Shown here: one piece after another, positions 34,371-47,359 of the stretch
Layout of the letters: each line of letters opens with the position of its first letter
How positions within the stretch are numbered: position 1 is the first letter of the stretch
NCBI GenBank assembly: GCA_037176705.1
Contig: CM073896.1
Span: 21,712,708 to 21,776,707, forward strand
Length of the DNA: 64,000 nucleotides
Direction: 5' to 3'
Source: Molossus alvarezi
Lineage: Eukaryota; Chordata; Mammalia; Chiroptera; Molossidae
Notes under the pieces: generated by a model
What the model was told of the DNA's origin: nothing
What the model saw: the letters and a program-made list of their open reading frames with translations, nothing else
Databases searched by the model: none
Position numbers and translations under genes: made by a program

Positions 34371-35570
34371 GGCAGTTTTTATTGTCATCAATTCGTCTTA
34401 AATATAAATTAGCGTGCTGTTTTTACCAGTTGAACAATCCTTGATCTCATTCATCCGCCTGTGGAATTCTTTCTATCCCAGAAACACAGCTACAAGCCAA
34501 ACAGAAATGTATCAGTGTGTATTTGTGTGTTGTGACTTATAGAATCAAAATTATCTAAATGACAATTTAACATAGTATTGACTAAATTTCTATTAATTGT
34601 CTCATCTTTCAGAGCTTGAGAGTTCCCAAGGAATATTTGATTCCATGTAAACAACAAATCTATATTTGTAGTGAGTGATTTACTTACCAAATAACAAGAC
34701 TGATACCCAGTGAACACCCCTAGACTTCACCTCTTATAGGAAGTGATGTGATACATTTGATCATGGTATGTACGGGTACCAGTGGTGGGGATTATAGCAA
34801 GTTTCTTTTCTGTCTCCAATGTTTATCATCTTAGAGTGCTTTTTGTTTCTTTCCAAGGAGAAGGATGTGGTTCATATTCTTCTACAGGATCCTTGCAAAG
34901 CCATTCACAATTCTATGAATTCTTTCGAGAGAGATCTAAATTCCCTAGAAATCTGGTTTATCTGGTTGCTGGAAATAGTCATTATTTTCACAGCATGAGA
35001 GATAATACTTTATACCAGAATTTCTAAAGTAAGAGTCTAGTCAAATAAATCTAGGAAACTTTTTATTCTAAAATTCCTTTTAAATCAAAAGCAATATTTA
35101 TGAAGCTATTAAAGGCTATATGACTTCCCAAAATTTAAAAAAAAATCCAACATTTGCTGAAACTTCTGAATATGATGCCTCCCTTTTTTCCCTTGAAGAA
35201 GCTCAATTAATATTCCCCATATTGCTTTAAACCAGAAACGTAATCATTGTTTGAAGCTTCTCTGGTTTTTGATAAGTTTGATATCCTCAATAAGTATTGG
35301 TTTCTTCATATTCACCTCACAGCCATGATGAAACGGGAGAATTTTTGTAAAATGCCTGGTAAGTAACCTTTTGTGACAAGGTAGGTGATCCAATGATGTT
35401 ATTCTGTTTCAGTGTTTAGATAGCCTGATGCCGTTATCTGCCTCCCTTCTTAGGGCTTGGATATATAATCCCTAAGGTTAAATTTGTTTAGAAACTGGTT
35501 ATTCATGGTATCCGTCTCAGAGAATTACTGTGAGTATCTAACGTTATGATGCACAAAAAGCATTTAAAAC
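34371..35570. other. Non-genic stretch
   Basis: No gene or repeat recognised. An 81-codon open frame at 34782-35027 has no recognisable domain. Confidence 0.4.
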
Positions 35571-35574
35571 AGTG

Positions 35575-36680
35575 ACGACACAGACTGCAGGTTCGGTACA
35601 TGTCAGCTGTCCCTGGCATTTCCTCCTCCCTGCCTTCTTACCCTTCCTCTCATGCAGTGCCCTCAGAATAGTAAGTACGTCCTTAGAAATATACCTCAAG
35701 AAATGGCAGGGAAAGACCATGAATGCTTACCTGCTTTCTTCCACACTCCCATCCCATTCTGTCTGCTCTGCTTTCAGAATATATCCAGAATCTGACCATG
35801 TTTCAAATGTTGACCACCATAACCTCCTGCTGCCCTCTGCTTCCACTCTGTCACCACAGTGCATTCCCAAAGGCGGCCGCCAGGGGCCTGCGCCATCCTT
35901 CTCAGGGGCCTCACCGACTCAGGCGCCTACCTTCACTCCACAGAGCCCTCTTCAACTTCTTAGTCTGAACATGCCCCAAATTGCGACTTTGTCACAGGGC
36001 TTTCACTCACTCTTCTTTTTGCCTGGAAACCTCTTCACTCGTGGTTTAATGGAGTATAAACAGTCTCTTCAATAAACTGTGTTCAGGAAATTGGACAGGT
36101 ACATGCAATAAAGTGAAACTAGACCACCGACTTGCACCATACACAAGAATAAACCCAAAGTGGATGAAAGACTCAAACATAAGTCATGGAACCATTAAAA
36201 TCCTAGAAGAAAACATAGGTAGTAAAATTTCAGACATCTCACGTGGAAATATTTTTGCCGATATATCTCCTCGCAGAAGGCAGACAAACAAAAATAAAAT
36301 AAAAGGCACTACTACATCAAACTAAAAAGCTTTTGCACAGTAAAAGAAACGATCAACAAAGTGAAAAGGGAACTAAACTCACTGTATGGGAGAACATATT
36401 CGCCAATGATACATCTGATAAGGGGTTAATTTCCAAAATATATAAAGAATGTATTCAACTCAACACAAACTCTTTGTCTTCAAATCGGTGTTTAATATTA
36501 TTTTATCAGAAATGTCTTTCCCAAGAACACAATTGAAAACACACCACCTTTCTTCCTTCTCATTACCTATTATTTCTGGTTTCTATCACTAGAATGTGAG
36601 TTTCATGAAGGAAACAATTTACTTCTGTTTTTGCCCCATTGATACTCAATAAATATTTAATAAATGGCTTACTTTGTTGA
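35575..36680 (+). mobile_element. Ancient L2 LINE 3' half, interrupted by L1
   Basis: The segment with GCCCTCTGCTTCCACTCTGTC, ACATGCCCCAAATTGCG and TTTTTGCCTGGAAACCTCTTC, then after an L1 insert CACTAGAATGTGAGTTTCATG and CAATAAATATTTAATAAATGG, follows the order of the mammalian L2 3' end. The 167-codon open frame at 35572-36075 falls in it and is not a gene. Highly diverged, so limits are approximate. Confidence 0.6.
36090..36468 (+). mobile_element. L1 ORF2 internal fragment, sense
   Basis: The plus frame at 36113-36325 encodes an L1 ORF2 C-terminal-type peptide with NPKWMKDSN and KILEENIGSKISDI, followed by a segment matching [19 protein letters not shown] (36333-36536). It lacks the L1 3' end and a poly-A tail, so it may be a remnant of a larger copy or a twin-primed fragment. 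It sits inside the L2 relic. Confidence 0.88.
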
Positions 36681-36689
36681 ATCATAAGT

Positions 36690-38590
36690 GTGTATATTTC
36701 AATACTTTTTATCAGTTGAAAATGTTAGTGCAATATTTCTTCATCCTTTTAGCTAGCTTGAATTTAAGAGCACAGATCTGCAGGAAAATGTAGTGTCTGT
36801 TATATTGCTAGACACCATTATAGGCATAGAATAATGGCAAGATCTAGTGAAGATAACGCAGGTGAAAAAGAATAACTTTTTTTTTCAAGCTGACTATTCT
36901 TGTTCTGTGGGCGTGAATTCTTCTTGAATTTCTGACCATATATACTAGATCTAATATTTTTTCTAGTTTCTACTTTTCTTGAAAGTTGATTTGTTCATTT
37001 GACTTGTCATTTCTGTTTTCCTTTTCCTCACATATCTAGTAATAACTTTTATTCCGTTTACATAACTAATAGACCAACTGGTAATAAGAAATTGTCAGTA
37101 TTAGAAATGAATGGGTTTGCTTTTAGAGGTCATTGTTTCTCTAGTAGAAAATGTTCTGCAATTTGCAAAGCCCTGGTCATGACTAGTGGGGTAGGTTGTG
37201 AGCTGTATCATCATGTGGAATGGACATGTGATTCAAAAGAGCATCTTGCTTTTCTTTGTAGCTTTATCATGATTTCTAGTCTTCATATACAATTTCTTTA
37301 TTTTGCTTAGACAGCTGGTCTCACTAGCTATTCTTAACCTGTCAGCGAACCACAAATAGAGCTGTTTTTATATGGAAGGCAGAGGATTCGCCCAGTGAGT
37401 TACCTTTTAGAACACCATGTAGCAGACTCCAGCTAATGGCTTCTGGGAGGTGCCTGGGGCTATCTTGGTTAAATCAATATCCATTTCTTCAGCAGCTGGC
37501 CACATTTAGTTTTGTGGTTGATTTGAACAAAAGAGCTCTTTAACTTCCATAAATTCTCCAATGTAACTGGTTGATATTTCTTTTGTAATTATTTAGCATG
37601 CTATATATTTATTTAAATTTTATCTTTTTAATGTATGTTTTTAGTTATATTTCAGGAGCAGGGGTGTCATTTTACCCCATACTTTCAATCAGATATACGT
37701 TGGGTATTTAGGAGGTTTTATACATGTACATGAATACAGATGAGGAATTCATGGATATTGGTCCAAGTTTTCCCATTTGAGGAGACAGAAGAGAAAACAA
37801 ATAATCAACGTAGTGGACTAAATATTATCATGTGGTAAACATGAAATAACATACTTTAAAAACAGAAGAAAAACTGAAGCCAGCCTGCGGATTTGGGACT
37901 CCTCAATATACTTTTCATGGCATAATATATGCATTGCGCCCAATAAGGCAGTTGTTAGTGTCAGTCATGCTGTCATATACTAAAGATTTTAATATCAATG
38001 TCCACACAAGCACAGACCCCTGGCTCTTTTGAAAGTCATTCAGCATTTTGATCGTGAAAAATGGCAGTTGATTTTTATAGTTATGCTTCTCACTTTATGA
38101 TACTCCAGATGTTTTCTTTACCTCCATTTAAAAACTATGCACACTATGAAGCATAAAAATTTGTTTTCCAAAGTGCAATTAAAACAGCCAGAACTCTAGA
38201 GACCATAAGCAATATTATTTGACCTTGTGTGGGCTGTAGTTACAATATTCACCAACCACATCACAATAAAACAAGTAAAAAGTTAATGAAATTGCTTTGC
38301 TTCTTTTAAATTCACAATATAGTGCTAATTTAATATGTTTATTACTATTTCTATTTCTTTCTCTCCCATTCTATCTCCATTTTGGCCTACATAACATTGT
38401 CCTTTAAAGCTTGACCCAAATTTTTTTCATTAACTTTGCATTACTAATTTCCTTACATGTATATGTATGTTTGTTTTTATACAATACTTATTCTTTTCTC
38501 TAGTTTTTCACCAGTGTGTATTTTTCACTAACTATATTTCAAGGAACTTGCATGTAGAAATGAAGTATAAATATTTTTCAGCCATAATTT
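36690..38590. other. Non-genic stretch
   Basis: No gene or repeat recognised. The 103-codon open frame at 36999-37310 (plus) has no recognisable domain and I treat it as unsupported. Confidence 0.4.
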
Positions 38591-38594
38591 TTTT

Positions 38595-38783
38595 TTAATT
38601 CACACTTGAGGATATGTTTTCTGATTTGAAAGAGAGAGAGAGAGAAATATCAGTTTGTCTCCTGTGTATGCTCTGGTCAGGGTTCAAATCTCAACCTAGG
38701 TAAGTACCCTGACGAGGAATTAAACGTGCAACCTTTTCGGGAGCACAGGATGACACTCCAACCAACTGAACTACCTGGCCAGG
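38595..38783 (-). mobile_element. Older Ves-like tRNA SINE
   Basis: The minus strand reads GGCCTGGCCAGGTAGCTCAG then TTGGTTGGAGTGTCATCCTG, a tRNA-like head, followed by a B-box-like GCACGTTTAATTCC and, after GTCAGGGTACTTACCTAGG, a repeated half. It is more diverged than the other Ves copies and has a different anticodon-arm region, so it may belong to an older bat SINE subfamily. A weak duplication (CAGCCATAATTTTT / CAGATATCATTTTT) brackets it. Confidence 0.75.
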
Positions 38784-39515
38784 CCCAGATATCATTTTTA
38801 AACATTACTGAGGTAAGATTGTATAGATATAAAGTGTACAACTTTATACGTTTTGAAATATCTATATAAGCAAGAAACCATTGCTACAATTATGATAAAT
38901 ATATTTGTCATTCCTAAAAGTTTCCACATGTCCCTTGGTAATTACTCTTCCTCCCTCTGGGACCAACTCTCTTCCCCCATCTCCAGGGAAACCACCAGTC
39001 AGCTTCCTACAAACTTTCTATAGATTCCTTTGTATTTTCTACTTTTAATATTTTATATAAATTGAGTTATACATTGTATTCTTGACTTGATTAGCATTAA
39101 TATTTTAAAATTTATCCCTGTTGCGAAAAGTACCAATAATTTCTTTATTTTTGTTGAATTCTATTCAGTTTTGTAGATAATACCACAGTCTATTTAAACA
39201 TTCCTTGATTGACTAATATTTAGATTTTATTCAGGATCTCGCTATTACAAGTAAAGCTATTATGATCATTTATGTGCAAGTCTTAATATGAACATATGCT
39301 TCCATTTATCTTGGGGAAATCCTAGGATGTAAATGGCTAGATCATAATAAAAGTATATCTTTAACTTTTAAAATTACTGTAAAACCTTTTCTAAAGTGAC
39401 TATGGAATTTCAATTTCTTCTCTCAGTGTGTAGGAATTCCAGTCCCTTCTTATCCCTATCAACATTTAGAATGGTAAGTCTCTTTAAGTCTTTTACATTC
39501 TATGTGTGAAATATC

Positions 39516-39740
39516 ATTTTTTAAATTATTTTCCTTTTTTGATTTTTAGAGAGAGAAGGGAGAAAGAGAGAGATAGAAACATCGGTGAGAGAGAACATTG
39601 ATTGGCTGCCTCCTGCATGTCTCCCGCTGGGGATTCGGCCCACAACCTGGACATCTGCCCTGACCTCAACGTAGGAAATCGAACTAACGACCTCTTGGTG
39701 CATGGGTCAACGCTTAACCACTGCGTCACACTGGCCAGGC
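39516..39740 (-). mobile_element. Ves SINE
   Basis: Minus-strand Ves ending in the head complement GCGTCACACTGGCCAGGC. A 9-bp duplication TGAAATATC lies at 39507-39515 and 39741-39749. Confidence 0.92.
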
Positions 39741-39965
39741 TGAAATATCTTATCGTTGTTGCAATTTTCATTTTCTAGTAACTGTTGATGCCGAGTACTT
39801 TTTCATCTGCTTAGTAACTCTCTGCATATCTTTTGTGTTATAGGACTTGTTCAAATCTGTTGCCCATTTCTTTTAAATTGGAACATTCTAAGAATTCTGG
39901 ATGTAATTTCTTTATCAGAATTATGATTTGTAACATTATCTCTAAGTCAAAAAATGTTTTTAATG

Positions 39966-40382
39966 AATTTTATTTTTTTCTTATTTTTATTGTTGACACT
40001 ATTACAGGTGTCCACATTTTCCTCTTCTTGCTCCCCCTTCACCCAGGCCCTGCCACCCCTTCCCTCTGGCCATCACCACACTGTTGTCTGTGCCGATGGG
40101 TTATACATATATGTTCTTTGATTAATCCCTTCACATTCTTTCATCCAGTCCTCCCTCCTCCCTCCCCTCCGACAGCTGCCAGTCTGTTCTATGTATCCAA
40201 GCATCTATTTCTATTTTGTGTTTCTCAGTTTATTTTGTTCATTAGATTCCACATGTAAATGAGATCATCTGGTATTTGTCTCTTTCTGAATAGCTTATTT
40301 TATTTAGCATAATGATCTCCAGGTCCATCCATGCTGTTGCAAAAGGTAAGATTTCCTTCTATTTTATGGCCATGTAGTATGT
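39966..40382 (-). mobile_element. 5'-truncated L1 3' end, nested in the outer L1
   Basis: The antisense 3' UTR sequence (TATTGTTGACACTATTACAGG, CCATCACCACACTGTTGTCTG) breaks the outer L1 and stops at about 40382 in the C-terminal ORF2 region, after which the outer L1 resumes. Similar 3' UTRs occur at 18513, 45165, 53520 and 58955. Confidence 0.75.
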
Positions 40383-40641
40383 TTATTCTTTTTATAGTGT
40401 TTTCAAAGAGCAAAATATTTTAAATAAAGTCCAATTAATAAATTTATTTTGTACACCTTGCTTTTGGTATCATATCTTAAAAAAATATTTATATAACCCG
40501 TGGTCAGAAAGGTTTTCCCTTCTGCTTTTTTGGAAAGTTTTATAGTTTAAGTTTTACATTTTGATTTATGAGGTATTTTTTAAATTAAATTTGTTGGGGT
40601 CACATTGGCTAATAGGGTCATATAGGTTTCAAGTGTACATT

Positions 40642-40872
40642 GTTTTTTCATTCTTTTTTTTTATTTTTCTTTATTTATCACAGAGAGAGAGGAAGAGAGA
40701 GAAAGAGACAGACAGAAACATTGATGGAAGAAAACATTGATTGGCCACCTCCTGCATGCCCCCCAACTGGGGATCAGGCCCACATGCTGGGCATGTGCCC
40801 TGATCGGGAATCAAACCAGTAACCTCCTGGTGCATGGGTCGACGCTCAACCACCGAGCCACACCAGCCGGGC
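40642..40872 (-). mobile_element. Ves SINE
   Basis: Minus-strand Ves. The 13-bp duplication TCAAGTGTACATT is exact (40629-40641 and 40873-40885) and lies in the L1 3' UTR. Confidence 0.94.
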
Positions 40873-40999
40873 TCAAGTGTACATTTCTATAACACATGAT
40901 CTGTATATTGCATTGTGTGCCAACCACCCACAGTCAGATCATCTTCCATCATCATATATTTGGTCCTCTTTCCCCTTTACTACCCCTCTCCCCACCCCC

Positions 41000-43900
41000 T
41001 TCTCACTGGTAACCACCATACTGTTATATTTGTCTATGAGTTTCAGGTTTATATCTCTCTTGAATGAAACCTTATGGGTCTTAGCATTTTTTGACAGACT
41101 TATTTTGCTTAACATAATATTCTCAAGGTCCATCCATGTTGTTGCAAATGGCAGTATTTTATCATTTCTTATGGCTGCGTAGTATTTCATTGTATGTATG
41201 TATGTACTATCTTCTTTACCCAATCATTTATCAAAGGACCGAGGTACATAAATTTAGTACCTATGTCTTCTTCTATGTGATTTATTGTGTCAGATCTTAT
41301 ATTAGGTCTTTGATCCATTTTGAATTAATTTTTGTATATGGGGACTAACTGTAGTCTAGTTTCATTCTTTTGTATTTGGCTTTCCAATTTTCCCAGCTCC
41401 ATTTATTGAAGAGGATTTCTTTTCTTCAATGTGTTTTTGGCTCCTTTGTCAAAAATTATTTGCCCATATTTATGTGGTTTTATTTCTAGGTTCTCGATTC
41501 TGTTCCATTGGTCTGTGTGTCTGTTTTTTGCCAATATCATGTTGTTTTGATTATTATTGCTGATAGTATAAGTTTAAATCAGATAGTGTGATACTTCCAG
41601 CTACATTCTCTCCACCCCACCCCCCTCAGGATTGCTTTGGCTACTTTGGGCCTTTTTGGTTTCATACAAATTAAAATTTTTGGTTCTAGTTCTTTAAAAA
41701 TGTCATTAAGATATCAATGGGTTTTGCACTAAATCTATATTGCTTTGGGTAATCTGGACATTTTTACCATGTTGATTTTTTCCAATCCATGAACATGGAA
41801 CATCTTCCTATTTCATTGTGTCTTTCTCAATCGCCTTTATAGTTTTCAGTATATAGGTTTTTCACATCTTTGTTAAGTTTATTCCTATGTATTTAATTCT
41901 TTTGGTTGCAATTGCAAAAGGATTTTTTTTTTTCTAAAATTTCACTCTTAGTATATAGGAATACACTGGAATTTGTACATTGATTTTGTATCCTGCAAAT
42001 TTACTGTATTAGTTCACTGTTTCTCCTAGTTTTTCAGTGGAGTCCTTAGGGTTTTCTATATAAAGAATTATGTCATCTGCAAAAAGGGATACTTTTACTT
42101 CTTCATTCCCAATTTGGATGCCTTTTATTTCTCTGTTGCCTGATTGCTATGGCTAAGACTTTCCGTACAGTGTTGAATAAGTGGTGAGAGGGGCATCCTT
42201 GTTGTGTTCCTGATCTTAAAGGAAAGGCTTTTAATTTTCACCATTCAGCAAGATATTAGCTAAGGGTTTGTCATATATGGCCTTTATTATGTGAGGTACT
42301 TTCCTTCTATAACCATGTTTTGAGTATTTTAATCATAAGTGGATATTGTATCTTATCAAATCATTTTTCTGCATCTATTGGAAAAAAATCATATGATTTT
42401 ATCCTTTGCTTTGTTAATGTGATGTAGTACATTGATCTATTTGCATATGTCAAACCATGCTTGTGCCCTGGGATAAACCCCACTTGATCGTGATATGTTA
42501 TTTTTTAATGTATTATTGTATTTGATTTGCTAGTGTTTTGTTTAAGATTTTTGCATCTGTATTCACTAGAGATATTGGCCTGTAGTTTGCTTTTTCTGTG
42601 ATACACTTGCCAGATATTGGTATCAGGGTTATGCTGGTTTCATAAAATGTGTTAGGAAGTATTGCCTCTTTTTCAATTTTTTGAACGAATTTGAGAAGAA
42701 GAGGTATCAAATCCTCTTGGAATGTTTGGTAGACTGCACTAGGGAAGCCATCAAGTCTTGGACTTTTATTTTAGGGAGGTTTTTTTATGGTTGCTTCAAT
42801 TTCCTCACTGTTGATTAATCTAGTTAGATTTTTCTACTTCTTCATGATTCAGTATAGGAAAGTTATGTATTTCTAGGAACTTGTCCATTTCTTCTAGGTT
42901 ATTGAATTTGGTTGCATATAATCTTTCACAATACTCTAGTATGATCCTTTATTACTGTGATGTCTGATTTTCTTTGAGTCTATTGTCTCTTTTCCTTATA
43001 AAGTCTAACCAGGGATTTGTCAATTTTATTAACCCTTTCAAAGAACCAGCTTTTCACGTATTATTATTTTATATATTATTTTTGTTCTCTTTCTTTCAAT
43101 TCTGCTCTAATTTTTATTATTTCCTTTCCTCTGCTGACTTTGGACTGCTTTTGTTTTTCTTACTCTAGTTCTTTAAGATGTAATGTTATGTTGTATACTT
43201 GAGATAGGTCTGTAATGATATAAACTTCCCTCTTATTACTGTTTTCATGGCATCAAAAAAGTTTTGATGTTATATTGTCCTTCTCACTTGTCTCCATATA
43301 TCTTTTTATCCCATCTCATTTCTTTTTTAGCACAGTCATTTTTTAGTAGTATGTTGTTTGATCTCCACATATTTGTGGGATTTTACTTCCTTTTTATAAC
43401 TGATTTGTAATTTCAAAGCATTATGGACAGAGAATATGCTTGGTATAGTTTCAATCTTTTTGAATTTTTTGGGACTAGTTTTGTGACCCAACGTATGGTC
43501 TGTCCTTGAGAATGCTCCATGTGCACTGGAGAAAAATGTGTAATTTAATGTTCTGAGATGAAAGGCTCTGTATATGTCAAATGATGTCTATTTGGTCTAA
43601 TGTGTCATTTAAGGCCGATATTCCTTTATTGATTTTCTGTTTGGATGATTTATCTAGAGCTGTCAATGGAGTATCAGGTCACCAGGCATAATTGTGTTTT
43701 TGTCAGTTTCTCCCTTTAGTTCCATTAGCAGTTGCTTTATACAGTTTAATGCTCCTTGATTGGGTGCATATATATTAAGAAGTGTTATATCTTCTTGATG
43801 TAGTCTTCCCTTTATCATTATAAAATGTCCATCTTTGTCTCTTGTTATCTTGAAGTCTGTATTGTCAGATATAAGTATGGCTACACCTGCTTTTCTGTGA

Positions 43901-44075
43901 ATGTTATTTTCTTGGAGAATTCTTTTACACCCTTTTACTTTGAGTCTATCTTTGTCTTTGAAGTTTAGATGTGTCTCCTAAAGGCAGCATATGGTTGGGT
44001 TGTTTTTTTTTTTTTTACTCTGTACCTATTTATTGGTGAATTCAGTCTATTTACATTTAGGGTAATTATTTATGT
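41000..44075 (-). pseudogene. L1 ORF2 pseudogene of the middle L1
   Basis: Decayed ORF2: the minus frame 42513-42710 shows a reverse transcriptase segment with NYRPISL, and the FADD complement is near 42070. The frame is broken throughout. Function in the family is target-primed reverse transcription; this copy is dead. Confidence 0.8.
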
Positions 44076-46021
44076 CTGAAGATGCACTATAGCTATTTCA
44101 TATTGTGTGCTCTGGTAGCTATGTGGCTCCATTGTTTCTTTTCCTTTGTGTTTCTGTCTGTTGTTTTGTTTAGTGGTATTTCATACTTTTTTTTTTTCCT
44201 GTTTCCTCTTTTTTTAAGTTGTGTGTCTCAGTATGAAGTTTTATGTGTGTGGTTACCGTTAGGTTTATGAGAAAGAAAATTTTATATATATAGTATTTCT
44301 TTTCTTTTGAATACGCCTGATCTCCATCCTCCTTTGCAAATTCAGACCTTTACCCCTCCCTTTTTATTTGATTTTATTTTGTCACAAATTATCCCTGTTT
44401 ATGTTGTGAGTTTGTTGGTGATATTAGCTGTGGTTTTGTGGTCCTTGGTTCTTTGTTTCGGGTAGAATAAGCTCCCTGAAGACTTCCTGCAATGGAGGTC
44501 TTCCGGTGATAAGTTTTCTCAGCTTCTGCATATCCAGAAAAGTCTTTATTTCTCTTTCATATTTAAAGTATAACTTTGCTGGATATATTATTCTTGGCTG
44601 GCAATTTTCCTCTTTCAGGATTTTGAATATTTGGCTTCACTCACATCTGGCTGGTAGAGTTTCTGCTGAGAAATCCAATGATAATCAAATGGGCCTTTCT
44701 TTATATGTTACTCTCTTCCTTTTCCTGACTGACTTGAAAATTCTTTATCATCAATTTTAATGGTTTTAATACAGTGTGCTTTAGGGAAGGCCTTTTTGGA
44801 TTGAGGTAATTAGGCATTCTGTGTTCTTCTTGAATTTGAGGATCTAGTTCTTCCCATAGGTTTGGCAAGTTCTTGTAAACTGTTTTAAATAGTCTCTCTG
44901 TTCCCTCTTCCTCTCTTCTTATCCTGTATGCCTAGTATTCTTATATTGCTCTTTCTGATGGAGTCAGATAGTTCTCATAGTGTTATTTTATTTTATTTTT
45001 TTCTACTCAAGTCTCTCTCTTCTTCCTCTGCATCATTTCTAGATTTCTACCTTCTATATCACTAACTCTTTTGTCCATCTGGTCAGTTCTATTTTCGATG
45101 CTCAGTTTTTCATTCTTTATCTTGTTTTTAAAAACTATTATTATGTGTATGTAATTCAGGCTGATGTTTTATTTTTTTTATTAATTTTCTTTTAATGTTG
45201 ACATTATTGTAGATAACCCTCCCCATTTGCCTACCTATACCTTCCCCTGCCTACCCCTTCTTTGGCCTTTACCAAATTGTTGTCTGTGTCCATGGGGCAT
45301 GCATATATGTTCTCTAGCTATTTCCTTCACCTTCTTTACCCAGTCATCTCCACCAGCCTCCCCTTGGGCACCAGCCAGTCTGTTAAATGTATCCATGCTT
45401 CTGGTTCCATTGTGTTCATCAGTTTATTTTGTCCATTAGATTCCACATATTCGTGAGATCATATGATATTTGTCTTTCTCTAACTGGCTTATTTTACTTA
45501 GCATAATATGCTCCAGGTCCATCCATGCAGTTACAATCAGTAAGAGATGCTTCTTTTTTGCAGCTGTATGGTATTCCATTGTGTAAATGTACCACAGCTC
45601 TTTTATCCACTCATCTGTTGATGGTCACTTGGATTGTTTCCAGATCTTAGCTATTGTAAATAATGCTGCTATGAACACAGGGATGCATATATTCTTTCTG
45701 ACTGGTGTTTAGGGATTCTTAGGATATATTCCCAGAAGTAGGATTGCTGGGTCAAAGGCAGGTCCATTTTTAATTGTTTGAGGAAACTCCATACTGCTTT
45801 CCACAGTGGCTGCAGCAGTCTGCATTCCCACCAATGATGCACAAGGGTCCCGTTTTCTCAACATTCTCATCAGCATTTGTTGTTTGTTGATTTATTCATA
45901 GTAGCCATTCTGGAAGGTATAAGGTGACACCTCATTGCAGTTTTTTGTTTGTATTTTTTTTTGCATCTCTCTGATAATTAGTGACCCTTCAGCATTTTTT
46001 CTTTTCTTTTCTTTTTTTTTC

Positions 46022-46185
46022 CAGGGGAGAGCACGAACACAATCCCCCACTACCACAAATGATGCAGTCGCGTTTCCCACATTTGGGGAAACCGCAGGGG
46101 TCAGTACATCCGGAGTGCAATGGATAGGCCTCACCCTGGGAAAACCACCTTTGTGATGACGGCATCTCCTCTGCCAGGTAAGTAT
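46022..46185 (-). pseudogene. RNU1: U1 snRNA retropseudogene
   Basis: On the minus strand the 164 bases run from ATACTTACCTGGCAG, the U1 5' end that pairs with 5' splice sites, through GGTGGTTTTCCCAGGG, CCATTGCACTCCGG and CCCCAAATGTGGGAAAC, to the Sm site ATTTGTGG and the terminal CTCCCCTG. That equals the full mature U1 length. A G plus AAAAAAAAAGAAAAGAAAAG tail follows, and the L1-type duplication AGCATTTTTTC / AGCGATTTTTC (45991-46001, 46187-46197) brackets it. About 20 substitutions relative to U1 as I recall it, and no snRNA promoter (PSE) is expected because the copy is reverse-transcribed. It is therefore a processed copy, not a working gene. Confidence 0.95.
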
Positions 46186-46260
46186 TAGCGATTTTTCATG
46201 TGTATTGGCCATCTGTATGACCTCTTTGGAGAAGTGTCTATTCAGGCCCTTTGCCCATTT

Positions 46261-46516
46261 TTTTTTATTTTTTTTTTTTTAATCCTCACCTGAGGACCTT
46301 TTTCCATTCTTTGTTCAGATAGAGAGGGAGGGAGAGAGAGGAAGAGAAAGAGAAAAACATCAACATGAAAGGGACAAATCGAGCGGCTGCCACCCCCACA
46401 ACCCAACCAGTGTCAGGGACAAACTGCAACCGAGGTACGCGCCCTTAGCGGGAACCGAACCCAGGTCTCTCTGAACCACAGACCAACGCTCTAACCACTG
46501 AGCCAAACTAGCCAGG
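46261..46516 (-). mobile_element. Ves SINE, GATGAGGAT-tailed variant
   Basis: T-rich end followed by AATCCTCACCTGAGGAC, the complement of the GATGAGGATT tail variant, then the Ves body and head complement GAGCCAAACTAGCCAGG. The 15-bp duplication GCCCTTTGCCCATTT is exact (46246-46260 and 46517-46531). Confidence 0.94.
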
Positions 46517-46864
46517 GCCCTTTGCCCATTTATTAATTGGACTGTTTGTCTTCCTGGTGTTGAGATGTACAAATTTTTTATATATTTGAGAAATTAACCT
46601 TATCGGTTGTATAATGAACAAATATATTCTCCCATATAATGGGTTCTCTTTTCATTTTGTTGATGGTTTCTTTAGCTGTGCAGAAGCTTTTTAGTTTGAT
46701 GTAGTCCCATTTGTTTATCTTTTTCTGAGTTTTCCTTGCCCCCAGAGATGAATTGGCAACAATATTGCTGTAAGAGATGTCTGAGATTGTGCCGCCTATG
46801 TTTATGTCTAAGATTTTTATGGATTTGTGACACACATTTAAATCTTTTAATCTTTTATCCATTT

Positions 46865-47093
46865 CTGTTTGTTGTCAATCCTCACCAAAGGGTATTTTTC
46901 CATTGATTTTTTTTTTTTTAAGAGAGCAGAAGATGGGGGTGGAGAGGCATTGATGTGAGAGAGAGACATCAATTGGTTGCCTCTGACCACATGACAACGA
47001 TGGGCTAGGGTAGGTGCCCTTGACTGGAATAGAACCCATAACCCTTCAGTCCAAGGGCCCATGCTCTAATCGCTGAGCCAGGGCAAGTCTGTC
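46865..47093 (-). mobile_element. Ves-type SINE, diverged
   Basis: AATCCTCACCAAAGGG, a T-run, AGAGAGCAGAAGATGGG, GACATCAATTGGTTGCC and head complement ATCGCTGAGCCAGGGC. ATCCATTT flanks it (46857-46864 and 47094-47101). It is more diverged than its neighbours. Confidence 0.85.
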
Positions 47094-47114
47094 ATCCATT
47101 TTGAGTTCATTCTT

Positions 47115-47359
47115 TTTTTTTTTTTTCCCTCACCCGAGGACATTTTTTTTTCTTCCATTTTTTGTTCAGATAGAGTGGGAGGGTGAGAGAGAGAGAAAAA
47201 CATCGATGTGAAAGGGACACATAGAGTGGTTGCCATCCACACGACCAACCAGGGCCGGGGACAAACTGCAACCTAGGTACGTGCCCTTAGCAGGAACCAA
47301 ACCCGGGTCTCTCTGGACCGCAGGCCGATGCTCTAACTGCTGAGCCAAACCGGCCAGGC
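47115..47359 (-). mobile_element. Ves SINE, GATGAGGAT-tailed variant
   Basis: Minus-strand copy with tail complement CCCTCACCCGAGGACA and head complement GAGCCAAACCGGCCAGGC. The 14-bp duplication TTGAGTTCATTCTT is exact (47101-47114 and 47360-47373). Confidence 0.95.

Noticed and set aside
35572..36075. 167-codon plus-strand open frame
   Set aside because: It falls in ancient L2 sequence and shows no protein family. Loss of stops is consistent with chance in GC-richer DNA.
45935..46156. 73-codon plus-strand open frame
   Set aside because: It is formed by the L1 and antisense U1 sequence. No coding meaning.
46022..46185. Functional U1 snRNA gene
   Set aside because: Multiple substitutions, an A-rich tail and target duplications, and its position inside an L1, show a processed copy without its own promoter.
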